Notes under the pieces: model-generated | What the model saw: the letters and a program-made list of their open reading frames with translations, nothing else | The model's database searches: none | Told to the model about the DNA's origin: nothing | Translations under genes and position numbers: made by a program | In this document: piece by piece, positions 1-6,947 of the stretch | Numbering within the stretch: position 1 is the first letter of the stretch | Layout of the letters: every line of letters begins with the position of its first letter | Assembly (NCBI GenBank): GCA_002503885.1 | Contig: DASQ01000133.1 | Coordinates: 1 to 10,232, forward strand | DNA from: Methanoculleus marisnigri | GTDB lineage: Archaea; Halobacteriota; Methanomicrobia; Methanomicrobiales; Methanoculleaceae | DNA length: 10,232 nucleotides | Direction of reading: 5' to 3'

Positions 1-278
1 CTGCCGTTGATACGACCTTCACCTCTGCAGCGCACGTCTTCGGTCCGCGCATCGTCTCCGTGCTCCTCTCGGGGATGGGAAACGACGGCGGTGAGGGAAC
101 CCTCGCGGTGAAGACCGCAGGCGGCATCACGATGATATGTGCTGAAGAGGACTGTCTCGTATACGGTATGGCGCGATCGGCTCTCTCCAGGGATTGCGTC
201 GACCGGGTGGTTCCACTCGCCAATCTTGCACATGAGATAGCGAGAGCAGTCGGTCGGCTTGAGGTGAATCATGTTTGA
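1..278 (+). CDS. cheB: CheB protein-glutamate methylesterase, C-terminal part (5' end outside window)
   Basis: This is the last ~92 codons of the chemotaxis methylesterase/deamidase, which removes methyl groups from chemoreceptor glutamates in the cytoplasm during adaptation. The frame is open from base 3 (AVDTTFTSAAHVFGPRIVSV) and runs to the TGA at 276-278. The GMGNDG motif at 72-89 carries the aspartate (codon 84-86) of the CheB Ser-His-Asp triad. The later segment containing VYGMARSAL matches the conserved VxGMPREAI region of the family. The serine and histidine of the triad and the N-terminal receiver domain would lie upstream of the window. The stop overlaps the cheA start by 8 bases (ATGTTTGA), so the two genes are probably translationally coupled. 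An internal GTG at base 60 is not the true start, because clear CheB homology continues upstream of it. Confidence 0.95.
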   Translation, partial: AVDTTFTSAAHVFGPRIVSVLLSGMGNDGGEGTLAVKTAGGITMICAEEDCLVYGMARSALSRDCVDRVVPLANLAHEIARAVGRLEVNHV

Positions 279-2229
279 TGAAGAAGGATACCGGAAGCTG
301 TTTGTTGAGGAGTCACGGGAGAACCACGAGAACATCGTGAACAATCTCCTTGCTCTTGAGAGCGGGGAAGACCAGCAGACAGCCATCGATGAGATCTTCC
401 GATCGGCACATACGCTCAAGGGGATGTCTGCATCGATGGGCTTTGATGCGATGGAGCACCTCTGTCACTCGATGGAAGACGTCTTCTCGCTCATCAGGAG
501 CGGCCAGCGTGAGGTGACCGCATCGCTCACCGACCTTCTGCTCACCTGCACCGACATGATCGAGGGGATGCTGGATGCTATCGAGGCGGGAGGAGCTCCG
601 TCTGACGAGCAGTCCGGGAGTCTTGTGCAGGAACTCCGGGCATTTACCGAAGAAGAGTCCCCGGATGGGCCGGAAATGTCTTATGATGCAGTCCCCACGA
701 AAACCCCCATCGAGCCGGCTGGAGAGGCCGACGGCAGTCCGGTTTACACGTTAACGGTCGCCGTCGATCCGTCCAGCTCCATGAAGGACATCCGGGCCAT
801 GCTGCTCCTGCAGAACCTCCAGGAGATCGGGACGATCCTCTCGACAACCCCCTCGCAGGAACTCCTCGAGGACGGGAAGTTCGACGGGCCGTTCGAGATC
901 CTCATCGAGAGCGAGGCAGGGGAGGATGCGCTCAGGACCGTTGCTTCCGGCACCGAGATCTCCCTTCTTGCTCTCTCCTTCTCGCAGGCGCCGCGGACAG
1001 TTCCCCCGAAGGTGGACGAGGAGGGCCAGACACCCGAACCGCAGGGCGCGGTGCCGTCGCCACAGGTTCAGAGGGCGGCGAAGAACGAGAAGAGCCGGGA
1101 GATCAAGAATATCCGCGTCGATATAGAGCGGCTCGACCGGATGATGAATCTGGTCGAGGATCTCGTGATCAACCGCGGACGGCTGGAACTGATCGCGAAG
1201 AAGCACGGGATCAAGGAGTTCGAAGAGGCGCTCTCCATGGTCGGCCGCTCGGTCTCCGACCTTCAGAACCTCATGATGGGGATCCGGATGATGCCGCTCG
1301 AGCGCATCTTCAACCGCCTTCCCCGGGTAGTGCGGGACGTCGCGAACCACGACGGAAAGGAGGTAGAGTTCTTCATCGAGGGCGGCGAGACCGAGCTTGA
1401 CAGGAGCATGATGGACGGGCTCTCCGACCCGCTTCTGCATATCATCAGGAACGCGGTGAACCACGGCATCGAGACCCCGGAGGTCCGCCAGGCCAGCGGA
1501 AAACCAGCGAAAGGGTCGCTCCGGCTGACAGCAAGGAGGGATAAGGATAACGTCGTCATCGATATCGAGGACGACGGTGCCGGCATCGATCCCGAGAAGC
1601 TCCGGAAGAAAGGTGTCGAGAAAGGCCTCATGACGCCTGAGACGGCGGCGATCGCAACGAAAGACGAGCTTATCGGCCTGCTCTTCGAGCCCGGGTTCAG
1701 CACGGCCGATGCGATCACCGACATCAGCGGCAGGGGTGTCGGGCTCGATGTGGTCAAAAAGGCGATCGCGTCGCTCAAAGGAACGATCAAGGTCGAAAGC
1801 AAGGTAGGCACGGGAACGAAGTTCGAGCTGGTGCTGCCCCCGACGATGGCGATCATCGACGTCATGATGGTTCATATCAACGGGATGCGGTGTGCCATCC
1901 CGATCAGCAACGTCGTCGAGGTGGCGCAGACGAGACTGGAGGCGATCCACCGGATCGGCAACAGTGAAGTGATCCTGCTCCGGGACCAGACTCTCCCCAT
2001 GCACCGCCTGGAGGATATGTTCGGCCGGGCACAGAAGGGCGACACGCTGGTCGTGCTGCAAAATAATGGCAGGAGATGCTGTATTGCTGTCGATACCGTG
2101 GACGGCCAGCAGGAGGTGGTGGTGAAACCGCTCTCCAGGATTGCAGGCAGATGTCGCGGGATCAGCGGGATCACCATCCCCGGCGACGGCGATGTCGTGC
2201 CGGTACTCGATGTAAATACAATGATTTAG
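271..2229 (+). CDS. cheA: CheA chemotaxis histidine kinase
   Basis: CheA is the cytoplasmic kinase that couples chemoreceptors to phosphorylation of CheY and CheB. The 652 residues show the full P1-P5 order. P1 HPt is at about 1-110, with phospho-acceptor His47 in the SAHTLKG motif. A P2-like response-regulator-binding domain is at about 158-240, flanked by Pro/Glu-rich linkers. P3 dimerisation helices start near 281 (RLDRMMNLVEDLVINRGRL). The P4 ATPase has an N box at 390-399 (HIIRNAVNHG), a G1 box at 434-439 (DDGAGI) and a G2 box at 487-493 (GRGVGLD). A CheW-like P5 domain covers about 521-652. All catalytic motifs are intact and the length is normal for the family. The start is fixed by a strong Shine-Dalgarno match, GAGGTGA at 261-267, just ahead of the ATG. 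cheC follows 11 bases after the stop. Confidence 0.98.
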   Translation: MFDEEGYRKLFVEESRENHENIVNNLLALESGEDQQTAIDEIFRSAHTLKGMSASMGFDAMEHLCHSMEDVFSLIRSGQREVTASLTDLLLTCTDMIEGMLDAIEAGGAPSDEQSGSLVQELRAFTEEESPDGPEMSYDAVPTKTPIEPAGEADGSPVYTLTVAVDPSSSMKDIRAMLLLQNLQEIGTILSTTPSQELLEDGKFDGPFEILIESEAGEDALRTVASGTEISLLALSFSQAPRTVPPKVDEEGQTPEPQGAVPSPQVQRAAKNEKSREIKNIRVDIERLDRMMNLVEDLVINRGRLELIAKKHGIKEFEEALSMVGRSVSDLQNLMMGIRMMPLERIFNRLPRVVRDVANHDGKEVEFFIEGGETELDRSMMDGLSDPLLHIIRNAVNHGIETPEVRQASGKPAKGSLRLTARRDKDNVVIDIEDDGAGIDPEKLRKKGVEKGLMTPETAAIATKDELIGLLFEPGFSTADAITDISGRGVGLDVVKKAIASLKGTIKVESKVGTGTKFELVLPPTMAIIDVMMVHINGMRCAIPISNVVEVAQTRLEAIHRIGNSEVILLRDQTLPMHRLEDMFGRAQKGDTLVVLQNNGRRCCIAVDTVDGQQEVVVKPLSRIAGRCRGISGITIPGDGDVVPVLDVNTMI

Positions 2230-2240
2230 AGAGGTTTTCT

Positions 2241-2855
2241 ATGGAACTAGATCCGATTCAGAAAGATGCGCTCTCAGAGTTTGGCAATATTGGTGCAGCA
2301 CATGCGGCTACGACCCTATCGCAGATGCTGATGAGTCCGATCGAGATGACGGTACCGGAGGTGCAGGCCATCGATATCGCCGATCTGCACAACTATATCG
2401 GCGACGAAATATCAGCCGTCGTCGTCTTCCAGATTCAGGGAGAGGTCGCCGATGGAGGGTATATCGTCGTCAGCATGCCCCGGGAGACCGTCATCCAGCT
2501 GGCGAACCAGATGCTCGGCACCACCGATACCAACCGTGAGCTCAACGAGATGGACCAGAGCGCCGCAATCGAGATAGGCAACATCATGATATCGGCGTTC
2601 CTCGATGCGACCGCCGAACTGCTGGGTATCGTCATGCTGCCGTCTCCCCCGGCCCTGGCCATCGATATGGCGCATGCCGCCTTCGAATCCATCGTCGCGC
2701 AGGTGGCCGGGGACGTGAACGACGTCCTGATCTTCAACACCGAGCTCACGAGCGAGGCGCCGCCCGTCTTTGGGAGCATCTACATGCTCCCGAACGCCGA
2801 ACTCACGCACCAGCTGTTCAGCATGCTGAAGCGTCTGATGGAACCGCTCTCGTAA
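2241..2855 (+). CDS. cheC: CheC, CheY-P phosphatase
   Basis: CheC is a CheY-phosphate phosphatase of the CheC/FliY/CheX family, typical of archaea and Bacillus/Thermotoga-type systems; it also binds and regulates CheD. The 204-residue protein carries the family's two pseudo-symmetric ExxN active sites: Glu13/Asn16 (SEFGNIGAAHAATTLSQ) and Glu111/Asn114 (EIGNIMISAFLDA). Both are intact, so the protein is expected to be catalytically active. The ATG at 2241 is preferred because MELDPIQKDAL is the usual CheC N-terminus and GAGGT at 2231-2235 is a well-placed ribosome binding site. An upstream in-frame extension would overlap the end of cheA with no CheC similarity. The gene lies 11 bases after cheA and 17 bases before cheD, as expected for a co-regulated CheC-CheD pair. 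Confidence 0.96.
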   Translation: MELDPIQKDALSEFGNIGAAHAATTLSQMLMSPIEMTVPEVQAIDIADLHNYIGDEISAVVVFQIQGEVADGGYIVVSMPRETVIQLANQMLGTTDTNRELNEMDQSAAIEIGNIMISAFLDATAELLGIVMLPSPPALAIDMAHAAFESIVAQVAGDVNDVLIFNTELTSEAPPVFGSIYMLPNAELTHQLFSMLKRLMEPLS

Positions 2856-2872
2856 CCGGCCTCCGCGATACC

Positions 2873-3364
2873 ATGGAGAACAATTTTTTTGGTGAAGAGA
2901 CGGCCGTAATCCTGGGTCTGGGTGAACACCGGGTCGGGACGCACCCGATGGGGACAATCGGGCTTGGTTCCTGCATCGCGCTCATCCTCCACGACCAGCG
3001 GAAGTCTCTTGCGGGGTTCGCCCATATCATGCTTCCTGAAAGCCGCGGGAATCTCGATCGTCCCGGTAAGTTTGCGGATACCGCCACAACCGTCCTCCTC
3101 GAAGAGATGGAGAGGCTCGGAAGCACGAAGTTCTCGATCGCCGCACTCGTCATCGGCGGTGCGAGTATGTTTGAGTTCTCAGCCAGCTCCCTGAATATCG
3201 GCGAGCGCAACGTCGCCGCAGTCAAGGACCTGCTCCGCGAACAGGGCATCAGGATCGAGCATGAGGAGACCGGCGGAAAGATCGGGCGGTCCGTGTATTA
3301 CTGGCCGGAGGGGAAGGGCCGCCTCATCATCAAGAGGTCGAACGGGACATGCATCACCCTCTGA
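2873..3364 (+). CDS. cheD: CheD chemoreceptor glutamine deamidase
   Basis: CheD deamidates specific glutamines of chemoreceptors in the cytoplasm and, by binding CheC, links receptor activity to CheY-P levels. In this 163-residue protein the catalytic residues can be placed from family spacing. Thr28, Cys34 (GLGSC) and His51 (AHIMLPES) have the same 6- and 17-residue offsets as Thr21/Cys27/His44 of Thermotoga CheD. The following GGASMF segment is also conserved in the family. No convincing Shine-Dalgarno sequence precedes the ATG at 2873, and the 17-base gap to cheC suggests reinitiation or coupling. The last 16 bases overlap the start of the next gene. Identification is firm; the exact start is slightly less certain because of the missing ribosome binding site. 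Confidence 0.95.
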   Translation: MENNFFGEETAVILGLGEHRVGTHPMGTIGLGSCIALILHDQRKSLAGFAHIMLPESRGNLDRPGKFADTATTVLLEEMERLGSTKFSIAALVIGGASMFEFSASSLNIGERNVAAVKDLLREQGIRIEHEETGGKIGRSVYYWPEGKGRLIIKRSNGTCITL

Positions 3365-4581
3365 TCGCCTTAATCGCTCTGCTCTCTCTTCTCATTCTCC
3401 CATCGTCCGCTCTTTACATCGAAGCACCCGATTATGATTCGGGCATCGCATCCGCCGGAGTGAAGGAGGCGATCAACGGCCGGTACGGTGATGTCATCTT
3501 TGCGACGGATAGCGGCATCTCCGTGTACACGGCAAACAGCACCTGGTATTCGGTCAACCCGAGGTACCCGGGAGAGACGGCCTACGGTCTGCTCGCCCCC
3601 CTCGATACCATGGTGACCGCGATCGCCCTCGATGCGGAGGGCCACCTCTGGGTAGGGTATCCAAACGGGCTCCAGATCGGAGACGGGGCGGGATACCGGG
3701 AGATCCAGGACCAGCAGTTCCTCAAGAACCGCAACATCAACTGCATGGTGCGATGGGGGGACGAGATGTGGATCGCCACCGGACGGGCGGGCCTCCACCG
3801 CTGCCATGGCGATGACTGGACATGGTATAAGCCGCTCGGGCCCGAAGGCCTCGGGTGCTACACCGTTGTGAGCATGGTGGTGGATGCCGCGAGCGATGCG
3901 CTCGTCATCGGGTCCGAAAGCAATGGCATCCGTGTGCTCAGGAACCGGACAGGGGAGGTCCGCTTCGAGGAGGTCACCTGCCGCGGTGATCCGCTCAGGG
4001 GGATTGCCGGGGTGCGGGTCGACCCGTTCGGGGGCGTCTACCTCTTCAACCGCACGACGGTCCTCCGGTATACCCCTGATGCGGGGGTTACCCCGGTCCT
4101 CGGTGCCGGGGACCTGAGCACGTTCCCGGTCGTCATCAACGATATCGCGGCAACACCCACCGGGATGCTGTTTATCGCGTCGGATAACGGGGTCTACGGG
4201 TGGAACTCGTCGGGTGTCGCCCTGCATATCACGTCTGGAGACGGCCTTCGCTCAAACATCGTCAAGAGACTCTTCGTCGATGCTGACGGGCGGTGCTGGT
4301 TCGTTGTTCCCGGGAACGTAGGGTATATTCCGCCGATGGCGGGACCCGCCACCCTCGATCTCTCCGCCGTCCCCGTGCAGACACCGGAGGTCGCCGGGAC
4401 TGTCTCCGGCAGTGCCCCGGCTCCGGAGGAGACGCCCGGGGAGCCTGCCGGGATGCTGGAAGAGATGTGGGCATCTTTTGAGGCGTGGATCAGGGCGGGG
4501 ATACCGGGACGGCAGGTGCCTCTGACTATCGCCATGCCGCGGTCAGGAAGCACAGGCGTGTTTGAGCCGGCCGGCCTGTAG
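3349..4581 (+). CDS. Secreted beta-propeller protein (two-component-regulator-propeller-like), terminal gene of the che operon
   Basis: Function is unknown. The 410-residue product begins with a hydrophobic stretch (residues ~5-21, ending PSSA) that looks like a cleavable signal peptide, so it is probably exported. The body shows recurring units in which hydrophobic strands are followed by Gly/Asn turns and Trp or Tyr, as in Reg_prop-type propellers. Apparent blades begin near residues 46 (YGDVIFATDSGISVY), 100 (LWVGYPNGLQI), 140 (MWIATGRAGLH), 185 (LVIGSESNGIRVL), 228 (GVYLFNRTTVLRY), 273 (MLFIASDNGVYGW) and 316 (CWFVVPGNVGYIPP), which suggests seven. A Pro/Glu/Ala-rich linker follows (~340-365), then a short tail without a membrane anchor. 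No kinase, receptor or anchoring domain is attached. The ATG overlaps the end of cheD by 16 bases, with GAGGT at 3334-3338 as a possible ribosome binding site, so it is very likely cotranscribed. An extracytoplasmic sensing or binding role is only inference. Confidence 0.8.
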   Translation: MHHPLIALIALLSLLILPSSALYIEAPDYDSGIASAGVKEAINGRYGDVIFATDSGISVYTANSTWYSVNPRYPGETAYGLLAPLDTMVTAIALDAEGHLWVGYPNGLQIGDGAGYREIQDQQFLKNRNINCMVRWGDEMWIATGRAGLHRCHGDDWTWYKPLGPEGLGCYTVVSMVVDAASDALVIGSESNGIRVLRNRTGEVRFEEVTCRGDPLRGIAGVRVDPFGGVYLFNRTTVLRYTPDAGVTPVLGAGDLSTFPVVINDIAATPTGMLFIASDNGVYGWNSSGVALHITSGDGLRSNIVKRLFVDADGRCWFVVPGNVGYIPPMAGPATLDLSAVPVQTPEVAGTVSGSAPAPEETPGEPAGMLEEMWASFEAWIRAGIPGRQVPLTIAMPRSGSTGVFEPAGL

Positions 4582-4666
4582 GTTTGTTTGGGTGGATTCT
4601 AGAAGAGTGAACCTTCAGGACTACCACCAGCAGTTCACCGGAAAAGAAGAGGAGTTCCCGTGCCGC
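4582..4666. terminator. Convergent intergenic gap with possible T-tract terminators
   Basis: The two operons converge on this 85-base gap. Archaeal termination often uses T-rich tracts without a hairpin. On the + strand, GTTTGTTTG follows the propeller stop at 4582-4590. On the - strand, the complement of 4641-4655 reads as the pyrimidine run CTCCTCTTCTTTTCC shortly after the ABCE1 stop. Both tracts are weak, and no strong stem-loop is present. The assignment rests on position and base composition only. Confidence 0.3.
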
Positions 4667-6439
4667 TCACGACTTCGAGATCTCCGCGTAGTAGTATTCC
4701 CCGGCCGCGACCTGCTCCCGATCCAGGAACGACCCCGGTTTGTTGATCCGCGGTCTCCCGGTCCTGTCCCGCCGGAAGGAGATCCCGAGCGCTTTTAAGA
4801 ACCGGTTCATGCCCGGCGCCATATCGAACGGCCCGGCGGCCTTGCCGTGCAGACCTGGTTCGCCCTCGAAGACCAGAATACGGTCGCTGATCATATCGAT
4901 CACGTAGATGTCGTGGTCGATCACGAGCGTGCTCGCGTCCCGCCCTTCGGCGTGCTTCCTGATCATCCTCGAGATCTTCACCCGCTGCTCCACGTCGAGG
5001 TGGGCGCTCGGCTCGTCTAAGATGTAGAGGTCGGCGTCGCGCGAGAGGCAGATTGCTATCGCCACGCGCTGGAGTTCGCCGCCGGAGAGCGTGTTCACCG
5101 GGGCCTGAAGAAGATGTGCAAGCGAGAGGGGCTCTAAGATCTCGTGCTGGTAGAACGAGGTGTCGAACTTCGTCGTCGTCTGCCGGAGGACCTCTTCGAC
5201 GGTCGCCTCCGAGTCGCCTTTGAGGTACTGCGGCTTGTAGGATATCCGCACCCGGGAATCCATCGCCCCGGTATCGGGGGGAAGCACCCCGGCAAGGAGC
5301 TGGGCGAACGTGCTCTTCCCGATACCGTTCGCCCCGAGGACCCCGAGGACCTCGCCGCTCCGGATCTCCCCGCCGTCGACGGTGAGCGAGAACTGTTCGA
5401 AACGCTTCGTCATGGCCGGGAACGCGAGGAGCACCTCCCGGTTCGCCTCGGCGGCGTGGGCCCGGGTATCGAACGTCACCGCATACGTCCGTATCCTGAC
5501 GTTCTCCTCCGGCAGGAAACCCTCCAGGTACTGGTTGATCCCTATCCGGACACCCTTCGGATGGGTGATGACACCAAAGACCGCCGGTTCTCCGTAGGCG
5601 ATATGCACGGTATCGGCAAGCATATCGAGGATGGCGAGGTCGTGCTCGACGATAACCACCGGCCGCTCCAGGGCGAGTTCCCGGATCAGGTTCGCGGCGG
5701 CCATCCGCTGGTAGACATCGAGGTACGGCGTGATCTCGTCGAGGAAATAGAAGTCGGCGTCGCGCGCGAGGCAGGCGGTGATCGCCACCCGCTGCAGCTC
5801 GCCGCCGGAGAGGGTCGAAATAGGCCGGTCGATGACCGCTCTGAGCGATAACTGGTCGATGTAGTAGTCGAGCCTGCCGCGCTCATCGGTGGTTTTGAGG
5901 AGGTCGCGCACCGACCCGGTAAAGACCTTCGGGATCTGGTCGATGTACTGCGGCTTCACGGCGACCTTCATGTTCTTCTGCGAGAGCATCTGGAGGTAGT
6001 CGAAGAGCTCGGTTCCCTGGTAGAGGTTGAGGACATCCTTCCAGGACATCTCCGCATCAATCCGGCCCAGGTTCGGGACGAGCGTGCCCGAGAGGATCTT
6101 CACCGACGTGCTCTTGCCGATACCGTTTGGCCCGAGGATACCGGTGACCTTCCCTTCGATGGGGATCGGGAGGCCGTAGAGAGCGAAACCGTTCTGACCG
6201 TAGCGGTGGATCGGCTGGTCGAGTTGTTCGGGGAGATTGACGATGTCAAGGGCTTCGAACGGGCACTTCTTCACGCAGATGCCGCAGCCCACGCAGAGCT
6301 CCTCGGAAATGATGACTTTCTGGTCTTCACCGATGACGATGGTCTCGTCGCCGGTCCGGACACGCGGGCAGTAAATGATGCATTCGGTGCCGCACCTGGC
6401 GGGATGACATCGATCACGGTGTACAACAGCAATACGCAT
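4667..6439 (-). CDS. abce1: ABCE1/Rli1 ribosome recycling ATPase
   Basis: ABCE1 is the soluble twin-ATPase that splits ribosomes into subunits after termination or Pelota-mediated rescue. The 590 residues have the diagnostic layout. The N-terminal iron-sulfur domain has Cys11/16/20/24 and Cys49/52/55/59 for two 4Fe-4S clusters. NBD1 has Walker A GPNGIGKST at 103-111, signature LSGGELQR at 210-217, Walker B Asp234-Glu235 and an H-loop in VEHD. NBD2 has Walker A GANGIGKST at 369-377, signature LSGGELQR at 451-458, Asp475-Glu476 and a matching IDHD. All catalytic residues are present. In NBD1 the segment after the catalytic Glu reads ITPYLD rather than the PSSYLD I know from the family; NBD2 has PSAHLD. 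The start follows the upstream membrane-protein stop by 6 bases, so the pair is an operon. Confidence 0.98.
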   Translation of the reverse strand: MRIAVVHRDRCHPARCGTECIIYCPRVRTGDETIVIGEDQKVIISEELCVGCGICVKKCPFEALDIVNLPEQLDQPIHRYGQNGFALYGLPIPIEGKVTGILGPNGIGKSTSVKILSGTLVPNLGRIDAEMSWKDVLNLYQGTELFDYLQMLSQKNMKVAVKPQYIDQIPKVFTGSVRDLLKTTDERGRLDYYIDQLSLRAVIDRPISTLSGGELQRVAITACLARDADFYFLDEITPYLDVYQRMAAANLIRELALERPVVIVEHDLAILDMLADTVHIAYGEPAVFGVITHPKGVRIGINQYLEGFLPEENVRIRTYAVTFDTRAHAAEANREVLLAFPAMTKRFEQFSLTVDGGEIRSGEVLGVLGANGIGKSTFAQLLAGVLPPDTGAMDSRVRISYKPQYLKGDSEATVEEVLRQTTTKFDTSFYQHEILEPLSLAHLLQAPVNTLSGGELQRVAIAICLSRDADLYILDEPSAHLDVEQRVKISRMIRKHAEGRDASTLVIDHDIYVIDMISDRILVFEGEPGLHGKAAGPFDMAPGMNRFLKALGISFRRDRTGRPRINKPGSFLDREQVAAGEYYYAEISKS

Positions 6440-6443
6440 GGGT

Positions 6444-6449
6444 GATCAC
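6444..6449 (-). promoter_or_regulatory. Shine-Dalgarno site of ABCE1 overlapping the upstream stop codon
   Basis: On the - strand, GTGATC is a six-base match to the GGAGGTGATC complement of the archaeal 16S rRNA 3' end, and it ends four bases before the ABCE1 ATG. The stop codon TGA of the upstream EMC6-like gene lies inside this site. Terminating ribosomes would therefore sit on the ABCE1 initiation site, which supports coupled translation and confirms the ABCE1 start. Confidence 0.6.
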
Positions 6450-6808
6450 AGAACGCTGGTGGTTAAGAGAATAGTCCAGGTCATGAACCAGAGCGCGAAC
6501 GTCATGAAACTCTGGTAAAACCAGTCTTTTTTGTTCAGTTCCATATAGTCGATCCGGATGAGCATGAAGATGTGCTTCTGGAAGACGACGCCCGCCATCA
6601 GGAGGAGAACGCCGATGATGGCGTTTTCCTGGAGCCCACTGACCGGGTCAGGGGTGCCGGAGAGGTAGAACGAGAGCCCTCCAGCCAGGATGCCCATGAA
6701 ACAGGCTACAAGCGTCCGCTTTATCCGACCTCTGTGCTCGACCTGTTTTTCGGCACGTGTCCGCGGCCGTGTCTTTTCAACCTCTGCTGCTATCGCATTA
6801 TCGCTCAT
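6446..6808 (-). CDS. EMC6-like three-helix membrane protein
   Basis: This 120-residue protein has a charged N-terminus (~1-31, rich in Arg/Lys/Glu, probably cytoplasmic) and three hydrophobic segments at about 32-51, 61-84 and 97-119. The short loop MELNKKDWFYQSFMTF before the third helix, and the overall three-helix plan, resemble the EMC6/Rab5-interacting-protein family. EMC6 is a core subunit of the eukaryotic ER membrane protein complex, an insertase related to the Oxa1/YidC/Get1 group, and archaea encode small EMC6 homologues. I recognise the family by pattern, without a profile search, so the assignment is probable rather than proven. The start ATG has a weak GGTG five bases upstream. 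It is cotranscribed with ABCE1 (6-base gap) and lies 139 bases after pelota on the same strand, so a role near the translating ribosome or in membrane insertion is a reasonable inference. Confidence 0.75.
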   Translation of the reverse strand: MSDNAIAAEVEKTRPRTRAEKQVEHRGRIKRTLVACFMGILAGGLSFYLSGTPDPVSGLQENAIIGVLLLMAGVVFQKHIFMLIRIDYMELNKKDWFYQSFMTFALWFMTWTILLTTSVL

Positions 6809-6848
6809 CGTGACACCAGTGTTACGCCATTCCTGGAAGGGAAGTCTC

Positions 6849-6869
6849 TCCGGGACGGCGGCTCCCGGC
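6849..6869 (-). other. Hairpin in the spacer/leader ahead of the EMC6-like gene
   Basis: CCGGGA (6850-6855) and TCCCGG (6863-6868) form a perfect 6-bp inverted repeat with a 7-base G/C-rich loop. It lies 42-59 bases upstream of the EMC6-like ATG. If transcription starts from the TATA-like site at 6916-6922, the hairpin is in the mRNA leader. If the genes are read from pelota onward, it is an intergenic hairpin that could act as a processing or attenuation site. No T-run follows it, so a simple terminator is less likely. Confidence 0.4.
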
Positions 6870-6915
6870 CACTCCCCGGATTGACGGAATTATTACATTA
6901 TAGGGTCTTCTCCGG

Positions 6916-6922
6916 TTATAAA
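6916..6922 (-). promoter_or_regulatory. Candidate TATA box for the EMC6-like/ABCE1 pair
   Basis: On the - strand this reads TTTATAA, inside CCTTTATAACC, in a short A/T-rich island of an otherwise G/C-rich region (A/T-rich sequence continues at 6889-6903). It lies 26 bases past the pelota stop. An archaeal start site about 25 bases downstream would fall near 6890, giving a leader of roughly 80 bases to the ATG at 6808. No good purine-rich BRE precedes it, so the call is tentative. The two downstream genes might instead be read through from rqcH-pelota. Confidence 0.4.
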
Positions 6923-6947
6923 GGTAGGCAACTCCCGCCGGACGGTC

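Noticed and set aside
751..2061. 436-codon open frame on the - strand inside cheA
   Set aside because: It lies entirely opposite a firmly identified CheA, and its product has no family motifs and a His/Asp/Arg-rich composition typical of antisense shadows in G/C-rich coding DNA.
2076..2240. 55-codon N-terminal extension of cheC into cheA
   Set aside because: It overlaps the CheA P5 domain. The CheC family start and a good ribosome binding site are at 2241.
4607..4638. Inverted repeat GTGAAC/GTTCAC between the convergent genes
   Set aside because: Six base pairs with a 20-base loop is weak and expected by chance; there is no adjacent T-run.
4562..4798. 78-codon + strand frame after the propeller gene, considered as a frameshifted continuation
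   Set aside because: It mostly overlaps the ABCE1 3' end in antisense and contains neither propeller-like units nor a membrane anchor, so a frameshift in the propeller gene is not supported.
5144..5851. 235-codon open frame on the + strand inside ABCE1
   Set aside because: It is antisense to the conserved ABCE1 ATPase domains, and its composition is a codon-shadow artefact.
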